Shown in pieces: positions 52,801-64,000 of a stretch of 64,000 nt of DNA. Source of the stretch: Paralichthys olivaceus (taxonomy: Eukaryota; Chordata; Actinopteri; Pleuronectiformes; Paralichthyidae); the NCBI RefSeq assembly GCF_024713975.1, contig NC_091102.1, positions 14,265,001 through 14,329,000 of the forward strand. Direction: 5' to 3'. The notes under the pieces were generated by a model that searched no databases, was not told where the DNA came from, and worked only from the letters and a program-made list of their open reading frames with translations. Numbering within the stretch: position 1 is the first letter of the stretch; each line of letters opens with the position of its first letter. The position numbers and the translations under genes were made by a program.

Positions 52801-55800
52801 CTGTGGATGCTGGCATTTCGCTCCCAAATATGCTGTAATGTGTATAATGTGTAAGAGACATATAAAGCTGAACCCAATGGGGTTATGTTTTCATCTGCGT
52901 TTGTTTATTTGTCTGTTAGTTCGCTGGATTACGCAAAAAACTACAAGACGAATAACTGAAAAACTTGGTGAAAGGATGCAGTATTGCTCAGGGGAGAACC
53001 CTAGTATTTTTCTGAAGAATTTCTGAAAACACTCCTTATAATATAATAAATAAAAAAAACAGCCAAAAACTGATCAGTGAAACAGACACAATAAATAAAT
53101 GTACGTGAATGGGAAAATATATCTGTTCACAATCACATTTTAACCATTTTAATCAGTTTGTTTGCAAGTGTTTGTTTGGGCACATGCCCAGGAGCCTGGA
53201 GTCAATTGGGACCCTTGGCTTTAATATTTATTAATAGGCTCTTTGTGGGTAGAGATCTGGGGACCGCGGTCATGGTTATCAGTCCAGGTTATAAGAAATA
53301 AAACAAACTCGCACACAAAACAATGCAGGTGTAAAATGTTTTTTCATTCTTGAACACGAAATGTTCCACTTGAGGGAAAAAAACCATCTCAACCATTTCA
53401 AAAAGTTTATACAGTCTTTCAACCCTGCTGCCAGAGGGCCTCTCTCACAGGGCAGGATGGAAACAAAGAGAGGAGTTTACCTTTTCTGCGATCAAGAAGT
53501 CATAGCGCAGAGCTTCTCTGGTGCAGATGGCCCCGAGGAGGAAGGCAAAGACCAGATACAGGAACCACCTGAGGGTCACCAACAGTACACCACATTGAAT
53601 TATTAACAACGGCGCCTTTCTCACTATTTATAGGGAAATTGTGTCATCACACTATGAGTGATATAGTCATGCTGTGAATGTGGGATTGTTTATTCTCCCT
53701 GGTGAAAATAGATAAGGCTGTCCTTTTTATAAGATACCACTACGTTTGAGATTAACCATACCTTGACGAAGAAAATAAACTCTATGAAATAAACTGGGGT
53801 TTTCTAGAATTCTTTTTTCTTATTATGTAACCACTTTCACTGAACCTGGGTCAGTCTGTGCACCTTTACTGCAGTTGTGGTCTTATATAGTTCATTGTGT
53901 ACTATTTCACTGTGGTGTTTTTGTCTTTTACAGTATTGCTGTGTTGTATACGTTTGTTTGGGAGTGTGTTTTGGCTGTTGTCATACGAGGTGAAGACAGC
54001 TGCCAGTGTTCCCACAGGGATGTTGTGTTCTGGCCGCTGAAGGTCTGAGCTCATGTTGAAGCCTGCCATTACCCCTACACACACACACACACACGCACAC
54101 ACACACACACAAAAACAAACACAAACACACACACACACACACACTAGTCAAGAAACCACAGAAGTAGACACAACATACTGTGCAATACAAAAGGATTTTT
54201 GTATATTGCATATAGCTGCAAGAATGGGAGAGTTAACAGCACATGTAGTCTAATTACCTGTAGCAGCAGGGAAGAAGACCCCAAATACAGTGAAGAAGTT
54301 TTCTCCAGGAGTGTAATCAGGCTTTGTGTTGCTGTTTAGCAGTCCGACTGAATAACCAATGAAACCATGCTCTGAAAGAAGAGGAAGCAGCAATGAAAAT
54401 CAGCACTGAACCTTAGGTCGGGACAAGCTGAGTATAAACCTGTCAACTGCAGACATAAGTACAAATCTCTTTTGCATCTCATTATGTGGTATACAATACA
54501 GAACGTATAAACAATATTTCATCGTTACCTTCACCAAGAACAGTGTTTTTTCATCAGCTTTTGTTTGTTTGTTTGCAGGATTACGCCAAAATCTACCCAA
54601 CCGATTTCCGAGGTATTTTGTGGAGGGGTGGGGCATGACCCACCAAAGAACTCAGTACATTTTGCTGCAGATCAGGGGGCAGATCCAGTAATGATTGTTT
54701 TCACTTCATTACCTATTATCACTATTCTAACTTTAACATTTGACTTAGTATCACAGAGAATAATTCATGGATCCATGACATGGTCAGGGGACTGATATTT
54801 GTTGCAGATTCAAATAAAAATGTGGATCCAGTGATTTAAATGTGGTTTCATAAGGGGACTGTTGGGCCTTGGGCCGTTCTAGTTACTAATGTGATAATCA
54901 ACTTTTATATCAGGCTTTTTCCCCAATGATTGCATCTCTAGACTACAGCCTCTATCTCTCCCTGCAGCTACAGAATGATGTAATGTAATCAGCTGCTTAC
55001 TGCTGTGCAGTTTTCATTTTCTCTGTATTCAGTCATACTTTTAAGTCCAGGATGCTTAATAGTGAATTTTCTTTTTTTACACTGCACTTCCTGGAGAAGT
55101 TGAGACCAATGGGAAATGACAACACATCATGTCTGCACGAGAGGATTTTACTTAAGAAAGACTTGTGAGAGACCAGAAACTATAGGTTTGGAAAATATCC
55201 CATCATGTCTGCAAACTATCAGAACTTCACACTGGGAAGCTGCATGTCCAGAATATAAGAATATGAGAATAAATTGTGTGAATTTCAATCAAACAACTGA
55301 CAACAATAGGTAGAAATTCACTTTAAACATATGCGGTACAAAAGATGAGTGTGGTTTGATGAGCCTGGATCAGTTTGGTGGTTGAGTGGGGGAGATTGTT
55401 CTGAACTGATGGGGGCCATTTCAAGCGCGCAGGCTGAAGGGCCAGTCTGTGTTACAACACCGGACATTTCCCCTTTGGTTATCTTTCGATGGGAAAGAAT
55501 GTGTTCTGTCAGATTAATGACATGTTTATCCAAAAGGAAGTCGCCGCCCTTTTCAGAAGCTCAACAGCTTCCAAGTTTGAGAGAAAAGAATGAGAGCGAG
55601 CGAGAGAGGGAGACAGAGAGTTAGAGCAAGAGAGAGAGGGAGAACATGCACAGTCCTTTTTCTCTTTTGTGTTTGTCAAAAGCCAAAACCAAAAAAAGAG
55701 ACTTGGTTATACCAGTTATTCCTCCTGCACATATTTTCCTGGGATAGGAATTTAAAGAGGCAAAAGAAACGGACATCAAACGGGACTGGGAGCCTAAACT

Positions 55801-58800
55801 CTTGTTCACTTGGGGACCCGGTGTGACCGCCCTCTGTGCAAACAATCACAATCTAACAAATCCAGGCCAGTTAGTGTCCATGTCTGCACCACGGGCTCTC
55901 CACCCATATTACAACATCATGCTCCAACATCCAACAACTCTCTGCAGTTGAGGGCGTTCACATATTTATGAGGAAAACTTGTTTCTATGAACACAGATTC
56001 AAAGTTTAGAAATACTGTCAGAGTTTCAGCATTTGATCTCAAGAGATGTGAACAAAGCTACAAACAATGTCTTTCAAGTTGTGTTTTCCGTTTTATGAAG
56101 GAACCCGCACCTCTAATACCTATAGGTCCTATAGCCTGCACACAGATTCAAGAGAAGAAAGTTGAATTGTATGATGCAACTTTGCATCTCTGTGAAGTCA
56201 CATGCCTTCTCCACGCTCCACCGGCTCATTCTGTCTTTTCATCCAACCACAACCTGACAGGCTCGCCTTGAGCCAATCACGTGTCATCTGCCAGAGCTTA
56301 AAATGTTCTCTCTCCCTCCTGTCATTCAGCTGTCAGTTCAGTACTGTGATCAATCAGTGACCCTCCTCTGCCCCTACACCATCTCAATGAATACTGAAAT
56401 CTCTTCAACCGTCCAATCAGAGGCCTTCATGAGACGTTGCGATGTTAGGTTAGGTTGCTGTTAGCGTTAAGCTCAAGATATACGATAAACCATCTACAGA
56501 CCATGCTGTCTTACAGACTGTCTTTTGCCACATGATGGATGTTTGTGACTGGACTCGGTTTGGATCTTGTCTTTAACTTTTGCATCATATGCTGAAATGT
56601 TGTCAGAGGATCTTGATGTGGTCTGCAACAATCACTTTGATTTAAAGGTTCACCTAGAGTTTAAAGATGTGACTGAGATGAGAGCACCCACATTTCAGTG
56701 TGTATATTGAACAGCAAGTGTACAGGCGGAGTGGGGCTCCTCTCTCAGCTCAGCATTCCTCTGATACCCACTGGAATGTGTAGTCAGATTACATGAGCAT
56801 CTGAGGCCTCTCTCCCTGACTCACTGACCTCTAACTCTCCGACACCAATCACTATAAACTGCTGTGCATGGGGAGCTGGGCTGACTGTGATGTTGCAGAG
56901 GTGGGGCACATCCCGCTGGGATGATTGAGAACCATATATTACCGTGGAATCACAGAGTGAAGTGTGGCGGTCCCTGGAGTCCCAGCCGCGGCCTCAGATC
57001 TCAGTTCCGGCGTTCTCTCTTTGTCATTTTCCAAAAATGTGGGTGAGTCTGGCTAACACCCTAAACCCCAGACCCAAGGAGAACATTATGGCTTCCTGTT
57101 GTGTGGGGAATAGGCTCCAAGTAATGGGACAGAGTAATGTGTATCAGATTGTATTTTATCTAAGCACCACAATCAGAGCGGCTTGGAGTTGAATTGTTTA
57201 GTTGCAGAGACAATACTTTGGCAGAGTTACCGAGCAGTCTAAATAATTAACGACTCTCCAATTGAAAAAATGTCATCTCCTCCCACTTCCCACCGGGGAT
57301 CATAAAACACTATTCTGAGCTGTTCTATGTGTTGGAGCTCTGCAGTTTTCCCAACTCTAACTCCACCTGTCAGAGTTGTGCAGGAAGGACTTGTCATTAT
57401 AAGTCACTTAGCAGATCCTTATGGCTGGAGAAATGAGGAAGCCAGGTTGGCCTACAAGTGAGAGTTCATATAAGTACATTATATATATTTTTAGCCTTGA
57501 ATATATGATAAGATTAGGACAACAAATGTTGATTTTTAATATTGATTATTCTGACAAATATATCTACTATACTATATATCATTCAATATTGGCATTCATG
57601 CATTATTGGCCTTGAAAATCAGTGCATTATTAGATTAGGGGTACAAATAATAATAATGTTTTGTATTGATTATTCTGACAAATATTAATAATTTATTTCA
57701 TTCATTTTCTAAATAATTTTCTTTATTCGTCTTAAAAATGTCACAAAAAACCTCATCAGTTTCGAAAAGCCCATGGTGCTGTTTTATTTTTGTGAAGTGA
57801 CATTCAGTTTACCATTACCGTTATAAAAAGGAAGAAAAGCATCAAATGTTGAGTAGCTAGAACTAGAAACTTTTAAAATATTTGCAATTTATTTTCTACC
57901 ATTCAGCTCAAAATGTGAACCTCTGATCATGAGGTATAAAATATTGACAAGCCAACGGCCAGTTTTGTCTTAAAATGCCAATATTTCCTGAGAATATGGA
58001 CAAGCCAATCTGCCATTTAAATGTTGATGTCGTGCACCATTTTGCAGAGAAGACATGCCTGAGCTGTGGTGATGATGAACAATGGTATCTGAAACCTGTC
58101 ATGATGATATTCTCATCAAGCGGTCACAGTGGGGACATGTTATCAAACTATGACGCGGTTTTGGCAGCGGCTCTTCATCCTACAGGATGTTCCTCGGCGT
58201 ATAGCGAGCGCAGGCTAATCTGAGTCGGTTCAGCTAGCTCGGGGACCTGCTGGGCCACTGCCAACCATGATGTCACCACAAAACACACAGAGGCGCTTAA
58301 TTGGAAAAACCTGGAGAAGTCATTATACGCCTGGTTCTCCCACAGTTCTTCAGCAACGGCAAACTTGACTTTACCAACTGTGCTGTAAGTGGCACAGAGG
58401 TAACTATAGTGGTAAAACTAGATCATGCAAAAAGTAACCTCAATGACCAGTAAATGATTAGTGTATGACAGGTGGTCTGAAAGCTATTTAAGCCTGTTTT
58501 ATTGTGTTTCCTGTATGTGAGAGGTTTCTCTTACTATTATTGCGTAAAGTAATATTGTGTGTTGGTTTATTCACAAAAGCACTGGCTCGACTCGTGGAAC
58601 ACTTTTGTCGTCCCACTGGACAGGACGTTGATAATCAGTGAGAACAGGAAATGTAGGGAAGGACTTCCTGAAAGCAGGCATAAGAATACAAGATACTTAA
58701 AAGGGCAACATTTCCTCACCACAAAAAAAAAAAAAAAAGGAAAAACAGACAAAAGAAAACTCAATAGGACACGATGCCAGCTTTGGACCTGAAAAACAAC

Positions 58801-61800
58801 ACCGTGCCAAAGTTTACAGAAACTGAGGAGAAATAACTCTCACTCAACAGGCTGACAAGCGAGACAGACAGACACACACACACACACACACACACACAAG
58901 TATGATGAAAAGGTGTGTAGAGAGCTACAGACTCAGCAGGACACAGACTGGCACTGACTGGGATAAGTGGTACTACAGCACCACCTACTGGTCTCAACAG
59001 GTCAGACATTCAAAATTGTTGTCAACTGTCTATTTGAGAGACAGACAGACAGACGGACGGAGGGACAGAGGGACAGACAGATAGACAGACAGAGAAATAC
59101 AGACAGAGAAATACAGACAGAAAACAATAAAAAGAAAAAAAACTCCTCAAATGATGTAGTAATATGTTACCAATGAATAATTTGAAGATTATTTTGGATT
59201 GAAAGTACTCATGATATATACTTGAATATACTTTATATACTGTATATAAGTATATTGTATACTTATATTATTCAAAATACTCACACAAAGACTGGCCCTA
59301 CACAGCAGAACTGATTCAACCCTTCCCACAATGTCGGTAACCCTCTCTCTGCCTTTTTACCCTAGTAAGTATTTACTGCCAAATCCTACCTGGGTCGAGG
59401 TGCGTGAAACTGCCAACAACAAAGTCCAGCGTGGAGACGGCCAGGACGGCCAGCAGCAGCAGCTGAATTCTGACAATCCACTTGACACCGGCCAGGTTGA
59501 TGCCCAGCAGGGCCAGCAGCACAGCAGCCGACATGCCGCGCACCGCCCACTGAGACTGCAGACCCAGCAGCTCTGCCACCGACTCAGAGAAACCTGTGAT
59601 GTACATGGCTCCAGCCACACACTGTGGGGCCAAAGGTGTATCACAAAACACAAAACTTCACACAAACAAATATTAATATCAGCCTTCATCAATACTCACC
59701 TGTCCGAAAACATACAGGAGGCCCATGGTGCCCCCAACCCTGCCGCCCAGGACGGTGGAGATCATGGAGTAGATTCCTCCGCTCCCCACTCCACAGTGCT
59801 CACACACCCCGATCCCTGACATCACAGTCACTAAGGCAACCAGCACCACCGAGGAAACCAGGAGCATCCCGAGGAGCACGCCTGTGTTTCCCTGGAAGTT
59901 TTCAGGGGGAAAAAATTAAAAAATGAGACACTTATGAATGCACTCACTACTGTAAATGTAAATCTGCAGTATCTTTCATTTATATTATTATTTTCAATTA
60001 TAATAGTTGTTGTTAGATATATACAGCTGTAGCTCCTCAATATTTTTTCAGTGTTTATGTCTGCTTATTTTTCTAATACAGCTGTTGGTTTGCATAATCA
60101 ACATAGACATAATATAATAATTTGTAAATTACAGATAAAGCTGCACTATGTTCTCTGCAAGAAATCTAGTTGTTTTATTCATTTTTTACTTTATACTTGC
60201 TGCTTTAAAATGATATTGACAAGAGGCAACAGCCAAACTAATTTTCACTTCCTCATTCTTCGATCATGGCCTTGATGTTAAGGAAATAAAGATGACAGGA
60301 AATCCCCTTGTTTGATTTCCAAGAGCATTAGAAAAAATGTCTGTCCCCTTTTCTCTGTCTTTTCCTGGTATGTCTCTACTGCTACCTTTACAAAAAGGTA
60401 AAACAGTGGCCAAGTAAGATGAAACACTATGGATGGGACACGGATCACAATGGACAAAACAATCGAGCTGTGCTGTAAAATCTCTTTGCACAATAATAAG
60501 GAAGTAATTTATGATGAGATGCATCTTACTGTGGATAAGAAACCCCCTCCCCCACATGGCAAAATATTTTTTTATCTGTCAAGCTAAACCTGAGCAAATT
60601 TGGTCTTTCTAGCTGCGTCCTTTAATGACATGAGCACAATTTAGGAGTAGCTCATCAGAAGGTCAAATCATTTTTAATTTTTTGTAATATTTATATTATA
60701 AAACATAACAAAACTGGGTTAGATCATTCTCAAAAACATATTAGATTATTTTAATTGCACTAAAGCCAAGTTTTTTTCATTTTAAACTGTAAAAGTCTCA
60801 AAACCTGGTATAAAAATCATGAATTTTGCTGTAGCACTGCATTTATATATGATGTTATTATATAGACATCCACTCAGGCCCTTTAATTTATGGCATTTTA
60901 AAGTATTTTTTAACTTCTTTCTAAAAGAGAGTGTTAGTCCCACTGGATCTGGTTGTAGGACTGGCTACAGGCACAGATATGGAGAGTAAAACGAAGTGTG
61001 AACGCACCACCAGGTAGCCAGTGCGCAGGAATAAAACCACACCGAAAATGTTGATCATGCAGGTGGTGAAAACTCCGTCCCAGGTGCCGAACAGCACCGG
61101 CTCCCACACGAACACCTTGATCCTCCACCACGGCTGGCTCGCCTGCTGGAAACCCTGAAAACACAGGAACACAACCAGCACAGTACTGATGATGATGATG
61201 ATCTAAAGATGATTTATTATCTCCACAAAGGAGGTTATGTTTTCTCTCTGTTTGTTTGTTGGAAGGTTTTTCAGAAACTACTGGACAGATTATCACAACA
61301 CCTGGTGGAAGTATGTGGAATTTCTCAGGGAATAATTCATGCATCTTGATGAAAAAAAATCAGGAATATTTAGGAAACTGATTAGTGAGTGAAATTGAGT
61401 GGGGCCTGAATTAAAGGGGACTGGTGGGTCTTGGCAGAGTTATGAACTCTACTGAGTGACAACAACTGATTCATTTTGTGCAAGAGGAAACATTCATTTC
61501 ATGTTAATCAGTAATAAAACTACTGATGAAACTTCCAAACTACCTCACTCTCACTTGCACCTCAGTTATTCTGCACCTTTTAGTCTCACAATCCCCTTGG
61601 TGATTGTTAATCTATACCTGATGTTTATTATGATTCCTGTAAATATATAGTTTACAAAAATAAGAAAGTCATTGTATTTATCATCAGATTGGCTTCATCG
61701 CCATAAATCTGGGAAATATTTAAGATATCAAGGCACATTTCTTCCCTCTTACCTAACATTTACATCGTGTCATACCTGTGCATCTTCATGAAACAGATCG

Positions 61801-61910
61801 TGGACGTGTGTGCTGGTGTTGTTGTCCACGACTCCCTCCTTCAACAGTCCAGACTCATGTCCCTCCTGGTCACCTTTGTGCACCGTCCAACCAAATGGGA
61901 GGGTATCCAT
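45934..61910 (-). CDS. slc12a8: Solute carrier family 12 member 8 (whole gene, 13 coding exons)
   Basis: A divergent member of the cation-chloride cotransporter family (CCC9). Reported substrates include polyamines/amino acids and, in a disputed study, nicotinamide mononucleotide; the sequence does not settle this. Exons join as 61910-61776, 61154-61008, 59891-59700, 59621-59390, 54371-54258, 54074-53987, 53568-53481, 52182-52036, 48317-47684, 47608-47511, 47412-47295, 46345-46285 and 46105-45934: 741 residues versus 714 in human. [20 protein letters not shown] (about 60-79) opens the first membrane helices. A run of helices follows to about 410, then a long charged cytosolic loop (about 420-595), two further helices (about 615-660) and a C-terminus with [19 protein letters not shown]. 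The start follows GCCATGG; the LFHEDAQ segment confirms the frame. It lies beside heg1 as in human. All phases close. Confidence 0.96.
46285..46345 (-). CDS. slc12a8: slc12a8 coding exon 12
   Basis: A 61-nt exon, [20 protein letters not shown], aligned with human GSASNFSFFRWMRSLLLPSC. Acceptor and donor sit in identical 15-bp contexts (tatttgcag|gtattg at both ends). Phase 1 in, phase 2 out, exactly as the neighbours need. Confidence 0.9.
46795..46849. repeat. (CA)n microsatellite in slc12a8 intron 11
   Basis: About 27 AC units, lying 450 bp before exon 12 on the transcript. Confidence 0.95.
47295..47412 (-). CDS. slc12a8: slc12a8 coding exon 11, C-terminal helices
   Basis: It encodes [20 protein letters not shown] and [17 protein letters not shown], matching the human [17 protein letters not shown]...FYIGRASPGL. 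Phase 1 out. Confidence 0.95.
47511..47608 (-). CDS. slc12a8: slc12a8 coding exon 10
   Basis: It encodes [27 protein letters not shown], leading into the next helix. The acceptor is TTTTTAG; the donor is GGG|GTATGT. Confidence 0.9.
47684..48317 (-). CDS. slc12a8: slc12a8 coding exon 9, last core helices and cytosolic loop
   Basis: A 634-nt exon: [19 protein letters not shown], then [20 protein letters not shown], then a long charged loop ([18 protein letters not shown], an EFTKDMDQ motif shared with human, acidic EEEKGEE). The loop differs most from human and may be regulatory. The donor is ACAG|GTGATA, phase 1. Confidence 0.95.
48780..49095 (+). repeat. Interspersed repeat family C, copy 1, ending in poly-C
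   Basis: 'tttgaccaccaaatactaatcaggtcatcctt', 'ccctcaaggtgttcctga', 'aagaatgggacagac' and 'gacaacccgaaaa' recur in the 50.9-51.35 kb copy. The run of 18 C at 49069-49086 replaces the mixed sequence normally seen at this point. Confidence 0.7.
50935..51345 (+). repeat. Interspersed repeat family C, copy 2, internally repeated
   Basis: Three consecutive segments each begin with 'tgacctttgacc'-like text at about 50955, 51068 and 51208. Each continues with 'attctaatcagtt/gtca...ttgagtca'. The segment ends 'agatattgtgtttacaagaatgggacagg'. Confidence 0.7.
52001..52035. repeat. (ATCC)n microsatellite at the slc12a8 exon 8 donor
   Basis: On the transcript strand the intron opens GTGGGTGGATGGATGG, so the tetranucleotide tract starts within the 5' splice site itself. 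Confidence 0.9.
52036..52182 (-). CDS. slc12a8: slc12a8 coding exon 8
   Basis: It encodes [20 protein letters not shown] and [20 protein letters not shown], nearly identical to human. The donor GGG|GTGGGT opens straight into a GGAT repeat; the exact boundary is supported by the join GKG|KGPNKTP. Confidence 0.93.
52183..53480 (-). other. slc12a8 intron 7
   Basis: It contains a family B repeat fragment at about 52.88-53.01 kb. Nothing else is recognised. Confidence 0.7.
52885..53010 (+). repeat. Interspersed repeat family B, copy 3 (fragment)
   Basis: 'ggttatgttttcatctgcgtttgtttatttgtctgttag' is followed by 'ggattacgcaaaaaactac' and 'aaaacttggtgaaaggatg', the left part of the family. Confidence 0.6.
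53481..53568 (-). CDS. slc12a8: slc12a8 coding exon 7
   Basis: It encodes [29 protein letters not shown], a membrane helix and loop. The acceptor is ACCCTCAG; the donor is AAG|GTAAAC, phase 0. Confidence 0.95.
53987..54074 (-). CDS. slc12a8: slc12a8 coding exon 6
   Basis: It encodes [29 protein letters not shown], the GVMAGxNMxxDL motif of CCC transporters. Its acceptor is TGTGTAG at the end of a TG repeat. The donor is CTC|GTATGA, phase 2. Skipping this exon would shift the frame. Confidence 0.94.
54076..54144. repeat. (CA)n-rich tract forming the slc12a8 exon 6 acceptor
   Basis: On the transcript strand it is UG repeat running to within one base of the acceptor AG (TGTGTAG). It takes the place of the polypyrimidine tract. 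Confidence 0.92.
54258..54371 (-). CDS. slc12a8: slc12a8 coding exon 5
   Basis: It encodes [20 protein letters not shown] and [16 protein letters not shown], an extracellular loop entering a helix. It follows a 5.0-kb intron, the longest inside the gene. Phase 1 at both ends. Confidence 0.95.
54530..54890 (+). repeat. Interspersed repeat family B, copy 4 (best preserved)
   Basis: 'tttgtttgtttgtttgcaggattacgccaaaatctac', 'gggcatgaccc', 'gcagatccag', 'gaataattcatggatcc', 'gatttaaatgtggtttcataaggggactg' and 'ttgggcc' appear in order. Confidence 0.7.
59041..59120. repeat. (GACA)n imperfect microsatellite
   Basis: GACA units mixed with GACG, GATA and GAGGGACA, ending in a short run of 'aatacagacagag' pairs. 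Confidence 0.85.
59390..59621 (-). CDS. slc12a8: slc12a8 coding exon 4
   Basis: It encodes [20 protein letters not shown], then [20 protein letters not shown], ending THLDP plus one base. It is very close to the human protein. The donor is CCAG|GTAGGA, phase 1. Confidence 0.96.
59700..59891 (-). CDS. slc12a8: slc12a8 coding exon 3
   Basis: It encodes [20 protein letters not shown] and [20 protein letters not shown], matching helices 2-3 of the family. Phase 0 at both ends. The donor is CAG|GTGAGT. Confidence 0.96.
59892..61007 (-). other. slc12a8 intron 2
   Basis: An AT-rich intron. No repeat family or gene was recognised. Confidence 0.7.
61008..61154 (-). CDS. slc12a8: slc12a8 coding exon 2, first transmembrane helix
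   Basis: It encodes [20 protein letters not shown] and then [20 protein letters not shown], the most conserved N-terminal block of the CCC fold. The donor is GTG|GTGCGT, phase 0. Confidence 0.96.
61205..61450 (+). repeat. Interspersed repeat family B, copy 5
   Basis: 'ggaggttatgttttctctctgtttgtttgttgg', 'aaactactgg', 'acacctggtggaag', 'gggaataattcatgcatcttgatgaaaaaa' and 'gaactctactgagtg' follow the family order. It lies in slc12a8 intron 1. Confidence 0.7.
61776..61910 (-). CDS. slc12a8: slc12a8 coding exon 1 (start codon)
   Basis: It reads [17 protein letters not shown] and ends [11 protein letters not shown]. The last part matches QELFHEAAQ of human SLC12A8. Good Kozak context (gccATGg). 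The donor is CAG|GTATGA, phase 0. An AG at the upstream GTAG may be the acceptor from a 5' untranslated exon. Confidence 0.88.
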
Positions 61911-62045
61911 GGCAACCTACAGGTATGTCCCCTTCACGGTGGTCCTGTAGTTGATCATAAATTCAAACATGAGAAGAGAAAATAAATCCACTGACATTTT
62001 TCCTCTGAGGTATGAGTGAATGCATGGATGTCTGAGGAGGTAAAG

Positions 62046-62126
<81 letters not shown>

Positions 62127-64000
62127 ATGAGACTGACAGAAGGCTGCGTTAGTCCCGCCTCTCCCGGTGAGGACACCCGGATAGGGTGTGCACCTGAATG
62201 GTGAGCCAGGTGTTTAACAAGTGCAATAACACATCACCGCGGTGATACATAAATAAAACCTGCACTCAGCAGCAAATATAAGGGGTCAAGTCATTTTGTC
62301 ATAGATTTTATAAACCAGCACTTTAGTTGTTACTTTCTATTTGTTTCGTGCAACAAATATATGGATTGTATTAAATAAATACATTAAAAATGTATATAGT
62401 ATGAATATAATTTAAAAAAATAATGATTTCGAAAACAGGATTCGTCTCCTCGTTACCAGGCTGTCGTGTTTCTACAGTGCAAAGCGGAAAACACCGTTTG
62501 GAGCGAAACCTCATTGACAAAACTGCCACTTTAAGGTTAACCGGTGGCTAACGTAAAATATACTGCCTTATCGTCTCGAAACGTCAAACAAAACACTTTT
62601 AAATTGCACTATAAGCAATTCGGCAAATTAATTAGATGAAACCAATTTAATTAGCCAACAAGTAAAACAAGTTAAAGTTGAAATGTTAACCAAAAGAAGT
62701 GCCTGTTTGTAGGCTGCTTTTTGCACCGATATGTTCAACGACTGTTTATTTCTAATTTCACAAGACAGCTAGGAATACTGGATGTTGTATTTTAAATTGA
62801 CAGATTTTTGAATGAAGTTCGGCGTGATGTTGAATATGAGCAGTGAAGTCGTACCTCTGACAGAGCACCATGTCATTCCATGCTGGTGAGGAAGGGTTGA
62901 CCATGAATAAAATGTCAGATGAGTTCATTGATCAGTTGATTTCGTTTTGAATCCAGTCAGTGTGATCAGCTCCACGTGTTGAGTGAAACGTCAGCAGCAG
63001 CAGCAGTGGACCTTCATGTACATGTTGGTTACCTTCCAGGGTGTTGCTGCTTTGCTCAAGGATCCTGTGTTAGTTTTGGCAAGGCCCACTGCAGACAAGG
63101 TTGACTCATGATTAAAGCTGAAACATATGCACGGACATGGAACTTCAATATCCTTATCTTCTTCTATTTTATCAGTGGAAATATTTCTCACAACATGATT
63201 AGGCCAAAGGAAGATTCTGTCTTTTATTCGTTTGGGATTTAACTGTTTACTTACAAGGAAGAGTGCAGATTATGAGAAAAACCTAAAGTAGAGGCAGGCA
63301 ATCTGTAATTTTAGAGTGAATGACACCAGAATACCGATGGTTATGTGAAGTTATAAAGGGCTGAACAGAAACCAGAAGATCTGTAACCCTGGTAAAGACA
63401 ACTGTCTGGGAGATGCACATCACATTTTAATTAAATGTAAGAATTATGAGTTATAGTATTTTGCTTCAGTATTATCTAACAGCCCATCAGTATTTGAATG
63501 AATTATTTTATTACAATCACAAAAACCAAGTTATTTGTACACTTGATGCTTGAACGTCCTTCCTTTGTTAAAGAAACATTTGTTCAACCGTGCCATTGTT
63601 TTGTTTGTGTGTTCTGTTTGTGCTCATACATGTGATCATGGTCTTGAATAAATTAAATGAAGTGTGCTGCGTTTAGAAGTGCTGTATGACTGAGTGAGTG
63701 TAACCTGAATATGCACTACATAAATACAGTCCATTCAAGATCTATAATAGTTTGAATACAATCTATACAACAACAAAAAGGAAATGCTCTTTGCTCAATT
63801 ACTTTTTAACTTCAGACTTATGACAAGTGAAATCAACACATTATTTTACGCGTGGCCCCAGCAGCTGAAAGACCTCTTCATCTCAAACAACCCAAGCTCA
63901 TGGTGTGAATCATTTTTATTTATAAGGACATGACACACAACAATCAAAACAACAATTTAATCTGATTGTTTACAAATCATAACATATTGCAAAAAGATCT
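61911..64000. other. Sequence upstream of slc12a8, no further gene recognised
   Basis: It should include the slc12a8 promoter. A mildly CG-richer patch at 62.44-62.60 kb and a minus-strand donor-like CAGAG|GTACGA at 62854 are candidates for the promoter and a 5' untranslated exon. Neither is secure. The last kilobase is AT-rich with nothing recognised. Confidence 0.4.
62048..62125. repeat. (TG)n microsatellite upstream of slc12a8
   Basis: About 39 TG units, 140-215 bp upstream of the slc12a8 start codon. Confidence 0.95.

Larger units (their letters stand above)
54372..59389 (-). other. slc12a8 intron 4
   Basis: A 5.0-kb intron. It holds a family B repeat (54.5-54.9 kb), GA-rich sequence near 55.58-55.64 kb, a CA repeat at 58.87 kb and a GACA tract at 59.04-59.10 kb. 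Frames such as 55987-56271 and 57975-58223 have no family similarity. Confidence 0.75.

Noticed and set aside
58060..58130. C/D-box snoRNA-like words (gatgatga ... ctga)
   Set aside because: The boxes are not in the right order or spacing, no terminal stem is present, and it lies in AT-rich intron.

Overview
The window is nuclear DNA from a ray-finned (teleost) fish, probably a percomorph. The evidence is multi-exon vertebrate genes with mostly compact GT-AG introns, abundant (CA/TG)n microsatellites, and interspersed repeats of kinds familiar from fish genomes. There is no bacterial or viral gene organisation, no CRISPR array and no convincing tRNA or rRNA gene.

Four protein-coding genes can be supported, all on the minus strand and all complete. 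From right to left: slc12a8 (13 coding exons, 61910 to 45934, 741 residues) encodes a cation-chloride-cotransporter-family membrane protein. heg1 (14 coding exons, 44413 to 31473, 1130 residues) encodes the endothelial mucin-like receptor whose C-terminal tail binds KRIT1/CCM1. An intronless bitter-taste-receptor-like GPCR (TAS2R family, 318 residues) lies at 29425 to 28469. kansl1l (14 coding exons, 25598 to 8037, 916 residues) encodes a paralogue of the NSL histone-acetyltransferase scaffold KANSL1. Exon boundaries were read from the sequence by matching GT/AG sites, codon phase and remembered family alignments. All phases close without a frameshift. No transcript data were used.

Left of kansl1l (1-7100) there is no recognisable coding sequence. 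A CpG-richer block at about 4.25-4.95 kb has a strong minus-strand splice donor and may be the promoter and non-coding first exon of another minus-strand gene continuing off the left edge. Right of slc12a8 (62-64 kb) only microsatellites and a possible 5' exon were seen.

HEG1 and SLC12A8 are also neighbours in human (3q21), whereas human KANSL1L lies on 2q34, so the left half of the window shows linkage that differs from human. The four genes do not form a pathway; they are ordinary neighbours in tandem orientation. No previously undescribed biological system was found. The most unusual features are a roughly 1.4-kb TATATAAA-containing minisatellite in heg1 intron 1; several splice sites directly abutted by dinucleotide or tetranucleotide microsatellites; a 24-nt in-frame microexon in kansl1l; a 17-bp perfect hairpin; a family of short elements with terminal inverted repeats, one copy showing an 11-bp direct flanking duplication; and a 15-bp direct repeat spanning both splice junctions of slc12a8 exon 12.
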